Positions 1-9,793 of a stretch of DNA of 64,000 nucleotides are shown here, piece after piece (the stretch's first letter is position 1; the number at the start of each line of letters is the position of its first letter). The translations under genes were made by a program, and so were the position numbers. Under the pieces are notes generated by a model. It was given only the letters and a program-made list of their open reading frames with translations, was not told the DNA's origin and searched no databases. Source of the stretch: Berghia stephanieae (taxonomy: Eukaryota > Mollusca > Gastropoda > Nudibranchia > Aeolidiidae); contig CM067452.1 of NCBI GenBank assembly GCA_034508935.3, forward strand, positions 8,505,005 through 8,569,004. The letters are read 5' to 3'.

Positions 1-425
1 CTATGGGACCCCTATCTATTACTGTACTATTACTATTTAATTTAGTAGAATAGACACGTTTCCCTCGTCAGTCATAGTTTGACTCATTAATTCGAAATCA
101 ATGTCCCATTTTGTGTGCTCTAACTCTAACTCTAGTTTGTGTCATGACTAGAACCAAGACAAACCAGAGCACACAAAATGGGACATTGATTTCGAATTAA
201 TGTGTATGAGTATGATTGTACTCGCATTGAAGTTTACCAAATGATCATGGGAGATTCCATTCCGACTCTAGTCAAAATAGCCTAAGTGCATATTACTTTA
301 CTACTACCCTCTTTGGAAGACATTGTTCTATATTATTTCTTTTATTTCTTATTGTGAATGAATGAGATGTAAGAATATTTTCAAAACGTCAACTGAGTAT
401 AAATTTGTCATTTAAAATGATTAAG

Positions 426-459
<34 letters not shown>

Positions 460-481
460 TTTTTTTTAATTTTTTTTTTTT

Positions 482-955
482 TATGACAACAAGGAATGAA
501 GTGAGTAGAAAAATGCCAGAAGACGATAGAGAATAAAAATAACTTTGTGGGGATGGGGGTTTGAACCTAAGACTAAGACCTTACTGGTATGCCTGGCTGG
601 GGAGAGGGTAGCGCTAAAACGGAGAAAAAAAAAGTGAGTAGATGTGACTCATATATAAGGGAACAACACAAAACAAACAACGTTTCGGCCCTTGGCCTTT
701 GTCAGGAGACAAAAAACACAAACAGAAATATGTAAATGACGAAATGTGATATTTTGTAAATTTACATATTTGTGTTTGTGTTTTTTGTCTCCTGACGAAG
801 GCCAAGGGCCGAAACGTTGGTTGTTTTGTGTTGTTCCCTTATTTATGAGTCACATCTACTCACTTTTTTTTTCTCTCTCCATTTTCCTGGCTCATTTAGG
901 CACCTCTAGCTTTAGAGGGTAGCGCTTCTGTCAGAGCTATCCACCACTAGTGTAT
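482..955 (-). repeat. SINE-2 copy (tRNA-derived), split by an insertion
   Basis: The parts at 482-615 and 915-955 match the inverted pair at 3603-3955: a 3' block about agaagacaatagagaat, a B-box-like 'gtttgaacc' and a head ending in 'agctatcc'. A separate hairpin element (616-914) interrupts it. The poly-T at 429-482 adjoins it. Seen by comparison within the window; family name unknown. Confidence 0.6.
616..914. mobile_element. Hairpin element with 12-bp target-site duplication
   Basis: Two inverted arms begin and end with gtgagtagatgtgactcat or its complement and meet near 740. The insert is flanked by the direct repeat gagggtagcgct at 604-615 and 915-926. Both arms contain a CTGACGA-stem-GAAACG motif. 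The flanking duplication shows insertion into SINE-2. No coding capacity is seen. A related single arm is at 14033-14200. Confidence 0.65.
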
Positions 956-970
956 TTGACTGTAAGCGTG

Positions 971-1061
971 CACGACCCTCTCCCCGGCCACATAGCCGCA
1001 CAGTTTGTTGTTTCTCACGACCCTCTCCCCGGCCACATAGCCGCACAGTTTGTTGTTTCTC
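971..1061. repeat. 45-bp direct duplication holding a SINE-1 head piece
   Basis: Two nearly identical 45-bp units (cacgaccctctcc onward), each with 'acatagccgca', the complement of the tRNA-like start of SINE-1. Confidence 0.6.
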
Positions 1062-1087
1062 AACATATTTGAGATATTAGTGTTGTA

Positions 1088-1300
1088 TTTAACTTGAGCT
1101 TTTATACAGGGCAATATCCACTAAATGTGCTCAAAGCGCTTTACAAGGGGTCCCTGGCCAACAGCAACATTTAACATTTAGGACAGGACATGACGCTTGT
1201 TAGGCGATGTTATAATATTTTCGGACAGAGACAACGCTGTTATCGGCCAGGTACTCAATTTACACCTGAGTGAGGTGAGAAAATGTGAGTAACAAACACA
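1088..1300 (-). repeat. SINE-1, 3' part
   Basis: In - orientation it reads from an internal segment (ctcacattttctcacc) to the tail TTGTAAAGCGCTTTGAGCAC and TATAAAAGCTC. The tRNA-like head is missing. It lies just upstream of TMEM18 exon 1360-1477. Confidence 0.65.
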
Positions 1301-1359
1301 TAAATGAAATGAAATAAATGTTCAATGTTGATTTGTATGTCTGTTCGTTTGACTTTCAG

Positions 1360-1477
1360 GTTGACTGGTCAGAGCCATGGTTCATGGGATTGCTAAGTTT
1401 TCATGCTCTGACTTTCCTCATCACTTTCCTCACAATGAAACGATACACATTGCAGGCTGTACATTTCCTCGTGCTTT
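1360..1477 (+). CDS. TMEM18: TMEM18 exon: first helix and start of second
   Basis: Acceptor tttcag precedes 1360 and donor gtaagt follows 1477. It encodes VDWSEPWFMGLLSFHALTFL and continues to YTLQAVHFLVL. DW[ST]EPW-x-MGL is a hallmark of the family start. The exon ends in phase 1 (one base of a Leu codon). Confidence 0.9.
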
Positions 1478-4400
1478 GTAAGTAAATTCAGTAGTTTTCT
1501 GTTATACAACAATGACAAAATAACTTAGTCTTTTTTTTTTGGGGGGGGGGATCATTTTTGTCAATAAACTTTTACTTGATTTACTGTACAATTAAAAGGA
1601 CTCCTCATCTGAAACTTTTTAACTAATTATTATTCGGTGCTGATGGTCTTTTATGGATCCAAGGAAATCTGCCATTTTGGACGGGTCATATAAGGAATTT
1701 CCCCCTTTAAAAGAAAAAGTACATTTGCAATTGCTTGCTAACCTTTGGATAGGATATCATTCTAAGGCAAAGTACTTTCGGCCAGATCTAACAGGCCCTG
1801 CTACTTTATTTTTGCTTTTCGGACAAGGGGTTCAGAAAAAGTCTCCTGTACCTAGATTGACACCATTACCTATATATGCATTAATTATACAATATGATAT
1901 AATCTTTATTGTCCTAAGAAATTTGTCATTTGGTTTACAAACTTGTTTGAAATTAAAAATACAACACATAGATATACAAAAATACATTAATAAAATAATA
2001 ACATATAACCATCAAAATGATAAATGTTATAAATATCAAAATGAAGATGACATTCCATAACGTTTCGAAAACCATATACACATACTCTCTCTTACTCACA
2101 CGTACACCCCAAACACACCCCTACACGGACACACACACCACACACACACACACATAGGCAGGAGCATAAAACCGACCAAAGCCCGAAGAACAAGACAATG
2201 TTAAATAACTAACTCACATGTTTATGTCTATAAGATAACAAGACAAATTCAAAGGGTTCATATCATGGTGGGCTGGTGCACTGGTTAATTTGACCCTGAT
2301 CAATCGTAACAGTTGTTTTTTGTTTCATTTTTCACATTTCAGTGCTCATTGTTTTCTTTGCTGAACAAATCAACGAAGTGGCAGCCAAGCATCACAGGTA
2401 AGACAAACACAATTTATAATTCTTTGGGTGTTTCTCAAAATATTGGATTTGGATGACAACTCCAACACACGCCCTAGGATTTTGAAATGTTATTACATGT
2501 ACAGGAACTGTTAGAAAGGATAGCTTATATAATTGGATTCAATAGTCTGATGTCACGTCGCCAGCAATGGCGGCCATCGTGGTTCTAAACAAAGAAAATC
2601 GGTTCTTTTTATTCTTCATGCTGGCTAGAACTTTTCATATGTCTTGTGATCAGAATGTGTAAAAGTCAAAACATGATCAGATTTATTATGTTTTTTTTTT
2701 TCTCTTCTGGATACGCTTTTATGCTCGTCTGAGAAATATTTCATAAAGGAGTCTGCCGTTGTTCTGATAGTTTAGAGCCAGTTACTAAGTTACATTGCGT
2801 CATTACGAGGGAAGTGACGTTACGACTGTTGAAGCGTATTGAGAGGTCAATGCACAGCTGTCAGCCGCACAGCAGAAAGGCAGACACACTCTTGTACAGT
2901 ATCTTCGAGCACACAATTTCCTCAAACTCACTCGAATGCCCTGAATTTATTCCTTATTATCTTGCCATTCCTTCTTTAAAAAGCGCTCGTATTATTGAGT
3001 GTTTCAAGTCTAGATTGAAGACAGAATATTTTAGATTAACTTTCCTTTAATATTTCAAAATTTAACATTTAATTTTCTTAAAATTCTCATATCACCCATG
3101 TCTTGTAAAGCACCATTGAATACGTAATTAAATAATAACGATAAGTATTGAGATGTAAGCTCCAATTTATTAAATGAAGAGAGATACTGTGTGGATGTTT
3201 CAGGTTTCCCCTTTATCATCTAAACATGCTGAATGAAACACTTAACACTTTAGTGTTTCATTCATCATGTTTTGTTGATAAAGTCATTCATCGTGTTTTG
3301 TTTGATAAAGGGGAAACCCGAAACATCCATTGCATCTGTCTTTGTTTATAAAATTGGAGCTTACATTTCAATATGTATTATTGTTTTATCCTTAGAGATT
3401 CAAGCAGCAACATTTTCATTGAATATGTAAGGTGGAGACTGGTGCTATATAAATTTATTTATTTATTTATTCATTTATTCATTATTTATATTTTCCAGTC
3501 TTTTTGCAAGACAACAGTATTTTGACAGCAAAGGAATGTTTGTGTCGCTGGTTCTGTCGCACCGATATTGGTGAACTGTTTAATTATTGTGGTAAGTTGT
3601 GGGAAACGATAGTAACAAGAGATGAAGTGAGTAGAAAAAGTACCAGAAGACAATAGTGAATTAAAAATGGGGATTTGAACTAGCGACCTAACTGGTACGA
3701 CAACTCCGCTTGGCCGGTAAGAGCGTGACTCTACCGTATGAGCTATCCACGAACTGAACCAGTTCATGGATAGCTCATACAATGGAGTCAGGCTCTCACC
3801 AGCCAGATGGAGTTGTCGTACCAATAAGGTCGCGGGTTCAAACCCCATCACCGCCGCGAAAATTTTTTATTCTTTATTGTCTTCTGGCACTTTTCTACTT
3901 ACTTCATCTCTTGTTGTTATCAACATAAGTGCCTGCTCCACTCACTTTTCTGAAGGGAAACGATAGTGTAGGATAAGATGTGATGTCTCTAAGGTGCTTT
4001 ATCATTTGTTATCTTCAAACAGATAAAATAGTGTACCCAGCCAGACACTCTATCTACACACGAGTAGTCCTTCAACACCATTAGGCCCATGGAACTGGAG
4101 TTTATCCCAGTTTCTATAGCATGAAACAGTCCATAGCAGCTGCTTGCTATCCTTTGGATAGGACGGTAGTCTATCACAAAGTACTTTTCACCTGATCTAA
4201 CACCCAGGTACCCAATCACTGCCGGGTGGGCAGGGAGAGGGGTCAGAAATGGGACACACACAGCGTGGCTCAGCGGTACGGTCTTTGCTTCTTACCCGAA
4301 AGGTACCGAGTTCAATCACCCGCTGCTGCGCTGTGTGGCCTTGAGCAAGTCACCTCGCCCTAGCTCACTTGGCGACGCTGCTCTGCGGCTGACGCCTGGG

Positions 4401-5392
4401 TTATTCCAGTCTTCCCTTGGAATAGACCCTAAAGACAAATTTCCCATTGAGGATGAATAAAGGGAATTTTAATTATTTATTTATTTTTTAAAATTGCATC
4501 TGCACATGGGATTGATTTGGTCCCTGTGTGTGTGAAGCGAGTGCCCTACCAATTGAGCTATCAGGACGCCTACCACAACCAAAGCCATATGTTTATTATA
4601 TTTTTCCACCAAGACATTTCAGATCCAGTCTTGTTTAAGGTCAGTAATTGCAGATAATTGGTACAGATATGTAGATAATTGGTACAGATATGTAATAATT
4701 GGTACAGAATTGTAGATAATAACATAAACAAAATTGAATAGAACAGGTTAAAAACCAAACTAAATACCAAACAGGAACATTTCAGGCTCAAAAAAGCTTT
4801 TTCAGTCAACAGCAAAAAAAAAAAAAAACTGTTGAAAACATAGATACATATAATGTATTTGTGTTTTCAGTGTTTTTAGTTGCTGGCTGAAGAAGGGTTT
4901 TGAGTCCAAAAAGTCCCGTGTTTGGTATTTTGTTCTTTTTTTTAAAAAAGCTTTTATATTCAATTTTTATTTATTACTTTTTACGGTCCACAGTCTTTAG
5001 CAGTCTAGTATCGTTTAGATATTGTAGGTGTGACGTTTGAATTGACATCTGGTCCAAGTGAAAACTTGGAAAATGTCTGTGACACGGTAGTCGAGTGGTC
5101 GTTGAGATAACAGAATTTTGATAACGTGTAGACTCTAAGGTCAGGCCGGTGGCTCATTAGTTATCATCTGACAGTGTTCAACTGAAATGAATGTAAAAAA
5201 AATAATAAAATAATAAAAAGAGAGAGAAAAAAAGGAACAAAACCCTTATCACTGAACATTTCAGCCTCAAAGCTCTTCTTCAGTCCGCAAACACCAAAAC
5301 AATTCAATTTTGTTGGACGAAGCCGACATTTTGATTTTTATCTTGTACTGTGTTTCAACGTTTGAGATTGGAAAAAGAAAAAGAAAAAAAAA

Positions 5393-5438
<46 letters not shown>

Positions 5439-7462
5439 TAATACTGAACATTTCGGCCTCAAAGCTCTTTTTCAGTCCTCAACCACCAAAACAATTCAAT
5501 TTTGTTGGATGAAGCCGACATTTTGATTTTTATCTCGTTTTGTGTTCAACATTTGAGATTGGAACGTTAAAAATAAAAACACATTCTTTTGCACAGATTT
5601 TATCTCTCTGGTTTGTCTTAGGTTTATATCAAGGCTATGCTGACATATGAAAAGATAAACACATTTTGTAGTTCGTTTGCTGACTCAGAGGGATATAGGT
5701 CAAATTTAAGACCTGGAGAGAGCATTGCTCTCATTGTCAATAGGTCATGAGGTCATGCTATCTGGCAAACGGGGGACAAGAGTTAATACCAGTAACTGGT
5801 GAATACCATTGAAATGACCTTGTGTAATAATTTGTAATTAACTCTCTCCTTACCGACCCTTTTCAGCATTTTCCCAAAATGGCAGGCTTACCAGCAGAAA
5901 AAAATAATTTTTAAACTCAAACAAGTTCTCTACAAAACCACTTTATGTTCTTATTAACCAAACAAAGATCATTCTTCAAAGTTTGTGATGTACAAAATAA
6001 ATCTGAATAAAGAAAAAAGTATATTGTGTCATAATAAATGTGACGATTTTGCTGTAGGTGTAAGGAGAGGGTTAATATACGTCACAACTTATTGTACGTG
6101 TTTGTAATTATGATTTATCCTCACAACCACTAGTTATTTCCGTGTAATGCATACTAAATGTGTAACTTAACTCACTCAACCCTAACACCGACTATATCCG
6201 TAGTTTACCCGGGTTACTTTTACCCCATACCTATTTATTACATTTTTCTGAGACAAATTATAGGCGTAGTATCAAAGCTAATGCTTTATAGTTTTTACAT
6301 GTTAATGGTATTTTAGTAAAAAATATCTATGCACCTGCTCATTTTTAATACATTTTTTTCCAATTTTGAAAAGTAGCAAAAAACTCAAGGATTGAGTGAG
6401 TTAATTTATATTCTGTATCAGGCCTGCCTCGTACTACGAAAAATTTGTAGAAATAGGAGTTTTTGGCTCCAGCTACAGAACGCATGGGTCTCTTTGACTC
6501 ATTAAATCTTGTTGGAAAGGAAAGTTGAGTTCCTTAGATCCTATATTCAGGACTTTGAAGCATTTTTAGATCATTCTGAGAGCAAATTATTTATTTATAA
6601 AGCTATTTAAAGTGACTTTTTCTTTTTTTTTTCCCTCGGACGCTACGAATTTTGACATTTCAAGTATGCAGCTCTGTTCTATATATTAATTTAAGTGATC
6701 AATCTGGGTGGTGGGGTTCCTGACCTCCCATAGTGGGCAGGGAGGTACATACTGTGTCTTCTATCCCCTATGTCTGTTTTCCAACATGCTTTCTGTCTTT
6801 GTCTTGGAATGAGATTACTTGGTTTTGTACTGGCCTGGTCGGAGTCCTAGCTGGGAAGGTAACAGTCAAATGCATAGTTATTGTTTTGGGAGATGATATT
6901 TTTTTCCTTGTATATCATCTCTCTGTTATGCACTCTATTATATATGATTTGTAAACATTTGAGTGTATAGCCGCACACTGGGTCATCTTTCTTGTATTTA
7001 TTAGCAGTGCTGATGGTTTTCCTCGGATCCGCGGAAATCCGCGATTTTTGTGTCAGAGGAGGAATTTCCTCCTTTAAAAAATGACATTTTTCTCAATCAA
7101 ATTTTCTGGCTTTAAGAGATTTGATGTGTGGTGGAACAAATGGTGCAGCTTCCCCACTATCCAGAAGATATCTGGAGTAGTTTATCATCTCAATGGCTCT
7201 AAAAGTGGGGGGTTAGTGAAGTAAACATGTGGCGTGAGGAAAACCATTCATAATTTTCCTCCTTTTTTCCTTTTTGTCAACATCAGCACTGTATTAACCC
7301 AAGTTTTAAAATAAATCTCCAATTCTTATTCCCCGCCCCCCACTTCAGATGTCCTGGATCGTCTATTCGTCCCAAATGATGGTGGCCACTGGGAAATTGA
7401 AACTGGAGCAGGAAAAACGACTGCGTGAAAAACGGGCTAAAGAGAACAAGAAGTCGCAATAA
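1360..7462 (+). CDS. TMEM18: TMEM18, partial gene (four 3' exons)
   Basis: Joined exons 1360-1477, 2343-2397, 3499-3591 and 7349-7462 encode a TMEM18-like protein: DWSEPWFMGL, then a first membrane helix, a second helix leading into FFAEQINEVAA, YFDSKGMFVSLVLS in the third helix, and a basic Lys/Arg-rich tail ending NKKSQ. Known family members are about 140-residue three-helix proteins of the nuclear membrane with a basic DNA-binding tail, linked in vertebrates to body-weight control. All internal splice sites are GT/AG and the exon phases agree. The first coding exon, a short N-terminus, was not found. Exon 3 is one base short, which shifts the frame. Introns hold SINEs and MITEs; intron 3 is 3.8 kb. 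Identity is strong; intactness is uncertain. Confidence 0.9.
1633..1860 (+). repeat. MITE-1 5' fragment followed by Rep-B fragment
   Basis: 1633-1712 resembles the first 80 bp of MITE-1 (gtgctgatgg, ggatccaaggaaatc). From 1718 the sequence matches Rep-B (ttgcttgctaacctttggat), seen again at 3990-4258 and 45028-45215. The long open frame across this stretch is repeat-derived. From 1861 to 2342 I see only AT-rich DNA and a CA tract at 2100-2155. Confidence 0.5.
2343..2397 (+). CDS. TMEM18: TMEM18 exon: second helix
   Basis: Acceptor catttcag and donor gtaaga flank 55 bp encoding LIVFFAEQINEVAAKHH. AE-x-INE-x-AA matches the conserved second-helix end of TMEM18. Phases 1 in and 2 out fit the neighbouring exons. 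Confidence 0.9.
2520..2838 (+). repeat. Rep-L dispersed repeat
   Basis: It matches the inverted copy at 30985-31215, including gtctgatgtcac, tttagagccag, gggaagtgacgttacgac. It contains no coding domain. Family unknown. Confidence 0.55.
2900..3130 (+). mobile_element. LINE 3' fragment (RT C-terminus remnant)
   Basis: One frame ends SLKSARIIECFKSRLKTEYF, like the S-x-FKS-x-LKT-x-LF terminus of CR1/L2-type LINEs, followed by a short 3' tail with 'tcttgtaaagcacc'. No further RT motifs remain. It lies in TMEM18 intron 2. Confidence 0.45.
3150..3385. repeat. Rep-D palindromic element
   Basis: Inverted arms (tttcccctttatcatc and its counterpart gataaaggggaaac) meet at about 3246. Outer ends read 'aattggagctt'. 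Related copies: 7960-8066, 12893-13040 and 16143-16395. The arm holds a TTGATAA-like stem then CCCGAAACATCC. Confidence 0.6.
3499..3591 (+). CDS. TMEM18: TMEM18 exon: third helix, one base short
   Basis: It encodes LFARQQYFDSKGMFVSLVLS; the next bases read CHRYW then stop, but one base later in frame they give APILVNCLIIV, the expected third helix. The exon is 93 bp where exon phases need 94. The missing base lies in 'ctgtcgcaccg' near 3567. Acceptor ttccag and donor gtaagt are intact. Confidence 0.85.
3603..3955. repeat. Head-to-head SINE-2 pair (palindrome)
   Basis: A - copy (3603-3757) and a + copy (3758-3955) meet at ttcatggatagctcatac. The + copy shows an A-box-like 'tagctcatac', B box 'gcgggttcaaacccc' and the 3' block attgtcttctggcac. 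It starts 12 bp after the exon 3 donor. Confidence 0.7.
3990..4258 (+). repeat. Rep-B dispersed repeat
   Basis: It shares ccattaggcccatggaact, cctttggatagga and gggtgggcagg with 45028-45215 and partly with 1718-1860. No coding domain; it may be a SINE body. Confidence 0.55.
4262..4475 (+). repeat. SINE-3, tRNA head with conserved central domain
   Basis: The head has A box 'gtggctcagcggtac' and B-box-like 'gagttcaatc'. It is followed by ccttgagcaagtcacct, a motif like the conserved central domain of Inv/Deu/V-type SINEs, and ends in a LINE-like tail (gatgaataaaggg). Single copy here. Confidence 0.6.
4835..5015 (+). repeat. Rep-R copy
   Basis: Core ggctgaagaagggttttgag followed by tttggtattttgttc and cggtccacag. 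Rep-R is the commonest short repeat here; other copies are listed separately. No coding capacity. Confidence 0.6.
5215..5565 (-). repeat. Two Rep-R copies around a GA microsatellite
   Basis: Two - copies (5230-5360 and 5436-5565) share gaacatttc, ctcaaagctctt and the flank ttgttggatgaagccg. A and GA repeats at 5375-5435 lie between, so the pair is a local duplication. Confidence 0.6.
5838..6075. mobile_element. MITE-2, piggyBac-like ends
   Basis: TTAA at both ends, with inverted termini CTCTCTCCTTACCG and CCCTCTCCTTACAC. The same structure is at 23769-23996. TTAA target sites and C-rich short TIRs are typical of piggyBac-type elements; no transposase is present. Confidence 0.65.
6167..6404. 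mobile_element. MITE-3, piggyBac-like ends
   Basis: TTAA flanks and inverted termini CTCACTCAACCC and CTCACTCAATCC. A second copy is at 8067-8289 with the same interior (ccgggttacttttacccca). Non-autonomous. Confidence 0.7.
6421..6645 (+). repeat. Rep-H dispersed repeat
   Basis: It matches the inverted copy at 16390-16615: tttgactcattaa, tattcaggactttg and agctatttaaagtga are shared. No coding capacity. Confidence 0.5.
6704..6968 (+). repeat. THR-1 copy, 3' half missing
   Basis: Starts at the family's 5' end (ctgggtggtgggg) and stops after catttgagtgtat. The internal hairpin is present (gagatgat, T-rich loop, atcatctc). Confidence 0.7.
7004..7292. mobile_element. MITE-1, full-length copy
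   Basis: 12-bp inverted ends GCAGTGCTGATG and CATCAGCACTGT, flanked by ATTA on both sides. The interior (ggatccgcggaaatccgcga) recurs at 42824-43166 and 46172-46461. No transposase. Superfamily not assigned. Confidence 0.7.
7349..7462 (+). CDS. TMEM18: TMEM18 last exon, basic tail
   Basis: Acceptor cacttcag, then MSWIVYSSQMMVATGKLKLE and a basic end (QEKRLREKRAKENKKSQ) with stop TAA at 7460-7462. The Lys/Arg tail matches the family's nuclear and DNA-binding C-terminus. Entry is phase 0, as exon 3 requires once its missing base is allowed for. Confidence 0.9.
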   Translation: MSWIVYSSQMMVATGKLKLEQEKRLREKRAKENKKSQ

Positions 7463-7579
7463 TAATCGTGTTGCTTGTCAGTATTCTTAAACATGGTGAT
7501 AACGATGACGATGATGATGATGTGTTAAATAATAATAATGTCTGTCCTAACAGCTGAAGTAATTTATTACTCTATCATG

Positions 7580-7585
7580 AATAAA
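7580..7585 (+). terminator. Polyadenylation signal candidate of TMEM18
   Basis: AATAAA 118 bp after the stop codon, followed by a G-rich run at 7597-7616. It is the first such hexamer after the stop. Confidence 0.5.
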
Positions 7586-7959
7586 AAGAGACAAGGGGGG
7601 GGGGGGGGGGGGGGGGTGAGATGGCAGCAGTAAACAAATGCTTTTTTTTTTTATACTGCGATGAAGAAAATGTAGCTCTTCTGTGTAAGAGTCTGAAATG
7701 CCATAATCATAGTTTGTTCATCACAACTTTGTTGGTTTTTGTAAATCCAATAATCCATATTGAAATAGTTGCTAAGAAGAAAGTTGCGTTTCTCATCCTT
7801 ATATTTCTGTTATTGGGTTCGTTTGATCGTGCAATGAATATCTAGTGTTCTATTTTGATTCGTGCTTCCTTACAAAGGTGCATACTATTTCCTGTCTCAT
7901 CAATGTTTTTGTTTTTCACCTTAACAATGCCATTATTACATGTTACCTCATTGGTCTGT

Positions 7960-8066
7960 CGTGTTTCATTCATCCTGTTTTGTTGATAAAAGGGAAAACC
8001 CGAAACGTCCACATTATCTGTTTTCCTCGATTAAATTGAAGCTTACGTTCAATTTCACATTGTTAC
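7960..8066 (+). repeat. Rep-D half element
   Basis: One arm only: ttgttgataaaagggaaaac, CCCGAAACGTCC, then aagcttacgttcaatttc. It abuts MITE-3. Confidence 0.55.
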
Positions 8067-8289
8067 TTAACTCACTCAACCCGAACACCGGTTATATTCG
8101 GAGTTTATCCGGGTTACTTTTACCCCATGCCTATTCATTGCATTTTTCTGAGACAAATTATAGGCGTATTATCTTCATTTTTACATATTAATGGTGGTTG
8201 ACAAAGAATATCTACGCACATGGTCATTTTTAATACATTTTTTTCCAATTTTAAAAAATAGCAAAAATCTCTAGGATTGAGTGAGTTAA
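8067..8289. mobile_element. MITE-3, second copy
   Basis: TTAA at 8067-8070 and 8286-8289, termini CTCACTCAACCC and CTCACTCAATCC, interior like 6167-6404. Confidence 0.7.
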
Positions 8290-8337
8290 AGTGCAATGAT
8301 TGTATATTGATTATGGTTAATTGTGATTAAAATGTGT

Positions 8338-8490
8338 ATACAGTGGATTCCTGTTAAAGCCAACACCCACCATACCAGAAAGATTGTTTGACGTTATCCA
8401 TCAATGTCAATGGAACAACACACTTAGGGAACAGAAAATCTGGGACCAACTGAGGTGTTTTCGACTTAAAGCAGAAGTTGACTTTAAAGG
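8338..8490 (+). repeat. Remnant of a Tc1/mariner-like (Tigger-type) element
   Basis: Begins TACAGTGGATTCCTG and shares gggaccaac and ttaaagcagaagttgac with 38268-38436. A TA-CAGTGGA start is typical of pogo/Tigger ends. Right end not found. Confidence 0.4.
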
Positions 8491-8865
8491 CATTGACTTC
8501 ATGCAGATTCTATTGTAAATTGCATTATAAGCATGGGTGAAAGTTCGCATGGCCGGATTTTTATTTTTGAAAAAGAGGTCTCGCCGTTTTTTTTTTTTGT
8601 CTGGCCGGAATTCGAAAATGAAAAAAAACCGGCAACTGTATAATAATATAATTAACCGCACTTCTGTTTTTTCTTCTTATTGGTAGTTGCAGGATTTTTT
8701 TTTCTGAGCACCTGCCTTTGCAAGATTAATATCATTGAGTAACTTTCACCCATGATTATAAGTGGTCCCTCAGAGCCCATGGGGGTCCCAAGCTTGTTGT
8801 GTTGTTGGGCACAATAACTATAACTCGTGTAATAAATACTAAGGTATGAAAGAATCGTATATTAT

Positions 8866-9118
8866 TATTATTGTGTTTGTGTGACGATTTTGATGTGTTT
8901 GTGTGACGGTTTTGATGTGTTTGTGTGACAGTTTTGATGTGTTTGTGTGACGGTTTTGATGTGTTTGTGTGACAGTTTTGATGTGTTTGTGTGACGATTT
9001 TGATGTGTTTGTGTGACGGTTTTGATGTGTTTGTGTGACGGTTTTGATGTGTTTGTGTGACAGTTTTGATGTGTTTGTGTGACAGTTTTGATGTGTTTGT
9101 GTGAGAGTTTTGATGTGG
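8866..9118. repeat. 22-bp minisatellite, about 11 units
   Basis: Units gatgtgtttgtgtgacggtt plus two bases, varying mainly at acggt/acagt. The long overlapping open frames here come from the repeat. Confidence 0.9.
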
Positions 9119-9451
9119 GCATTTTCTAAGTTAATTTGATAACCTGTTGTTGATTTGAAGATTTTATATGTATAAAAAAAAATGTTTTGGAATGAATTGA
9201 CATATTGATACATCGAAGTGAATGCTCACAATAATAGACAGTAGTGTCTCTCCAATTCTAACATATCTGTTCCCAGCATTTTGTCAGAATACACAGACAT
9301 CCGGATAGTGGAACCAAATAAAGAAGAATAAATCGGTCCCCAGGCAACCTGTTCGGATACTGGAAATATCCTGATTGTGGATTTCCGGATTTGAGAGACG
9401 TGTGTGTGTGTGTATATATTTTTTACGATTTTGAATTTTCGAAACTTGGAA

Positions 9452-9765
9452 TCAATGCTGATGGTTTTCTTCAGATCTGCGGAAATTCGCGATTTTGGAA
9501 TCATAGGAGAAGTTTCTGATCTTTTTAAAATCCCATTTCCCCCTCCCCCAATCAATATGTTGTCAGTGAATTATTTGATGTGTGGTGGGACACACACACA
9601 GGTGCTGTTTCTCACTGTCCAGAGGTTAGCTCGAATATCAATGCTTATTTATCATCTCAATTGCTCTAGAGGTGGGGGCTAGTGCAGAAAACATCAGGGT
9701 CTATACATTTAGGCAATTGTTCAAAGTGTTCCTCCTATTTCACTTGTTGTCACTATCAGTACTGC
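9452..9765. mobile_element. MITE-1, diverged copy
   Basis: Starts tcaatgctgatggtttt and ends atcagtactgc; 4-bp flanks ggaa/agaa. It contains a CA-rich insertion near 9590. The next THR-1 sits 28 bp downstream. Confidence 0.6.
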
Positions 9766-9793
9766 AGAACAATCATTTTATTAATTTTAAAAA

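Noticed and set aside
1653-2060. 135-codon frame as a gene
   Set aside because: It covers MITE-1 and Rep-B fragments inside a TMEM18 intron.
7004-7292. hAT-type MITE because of CAGTG ends
   Set aside because: No 8-bp duplication at any copy; 4-bp flanks fit better.
8839-9213. HTNTSK/SHKHIKT repeat protein
   Set aside because: 22-bp minisatellite, open in two frames of the same strand.
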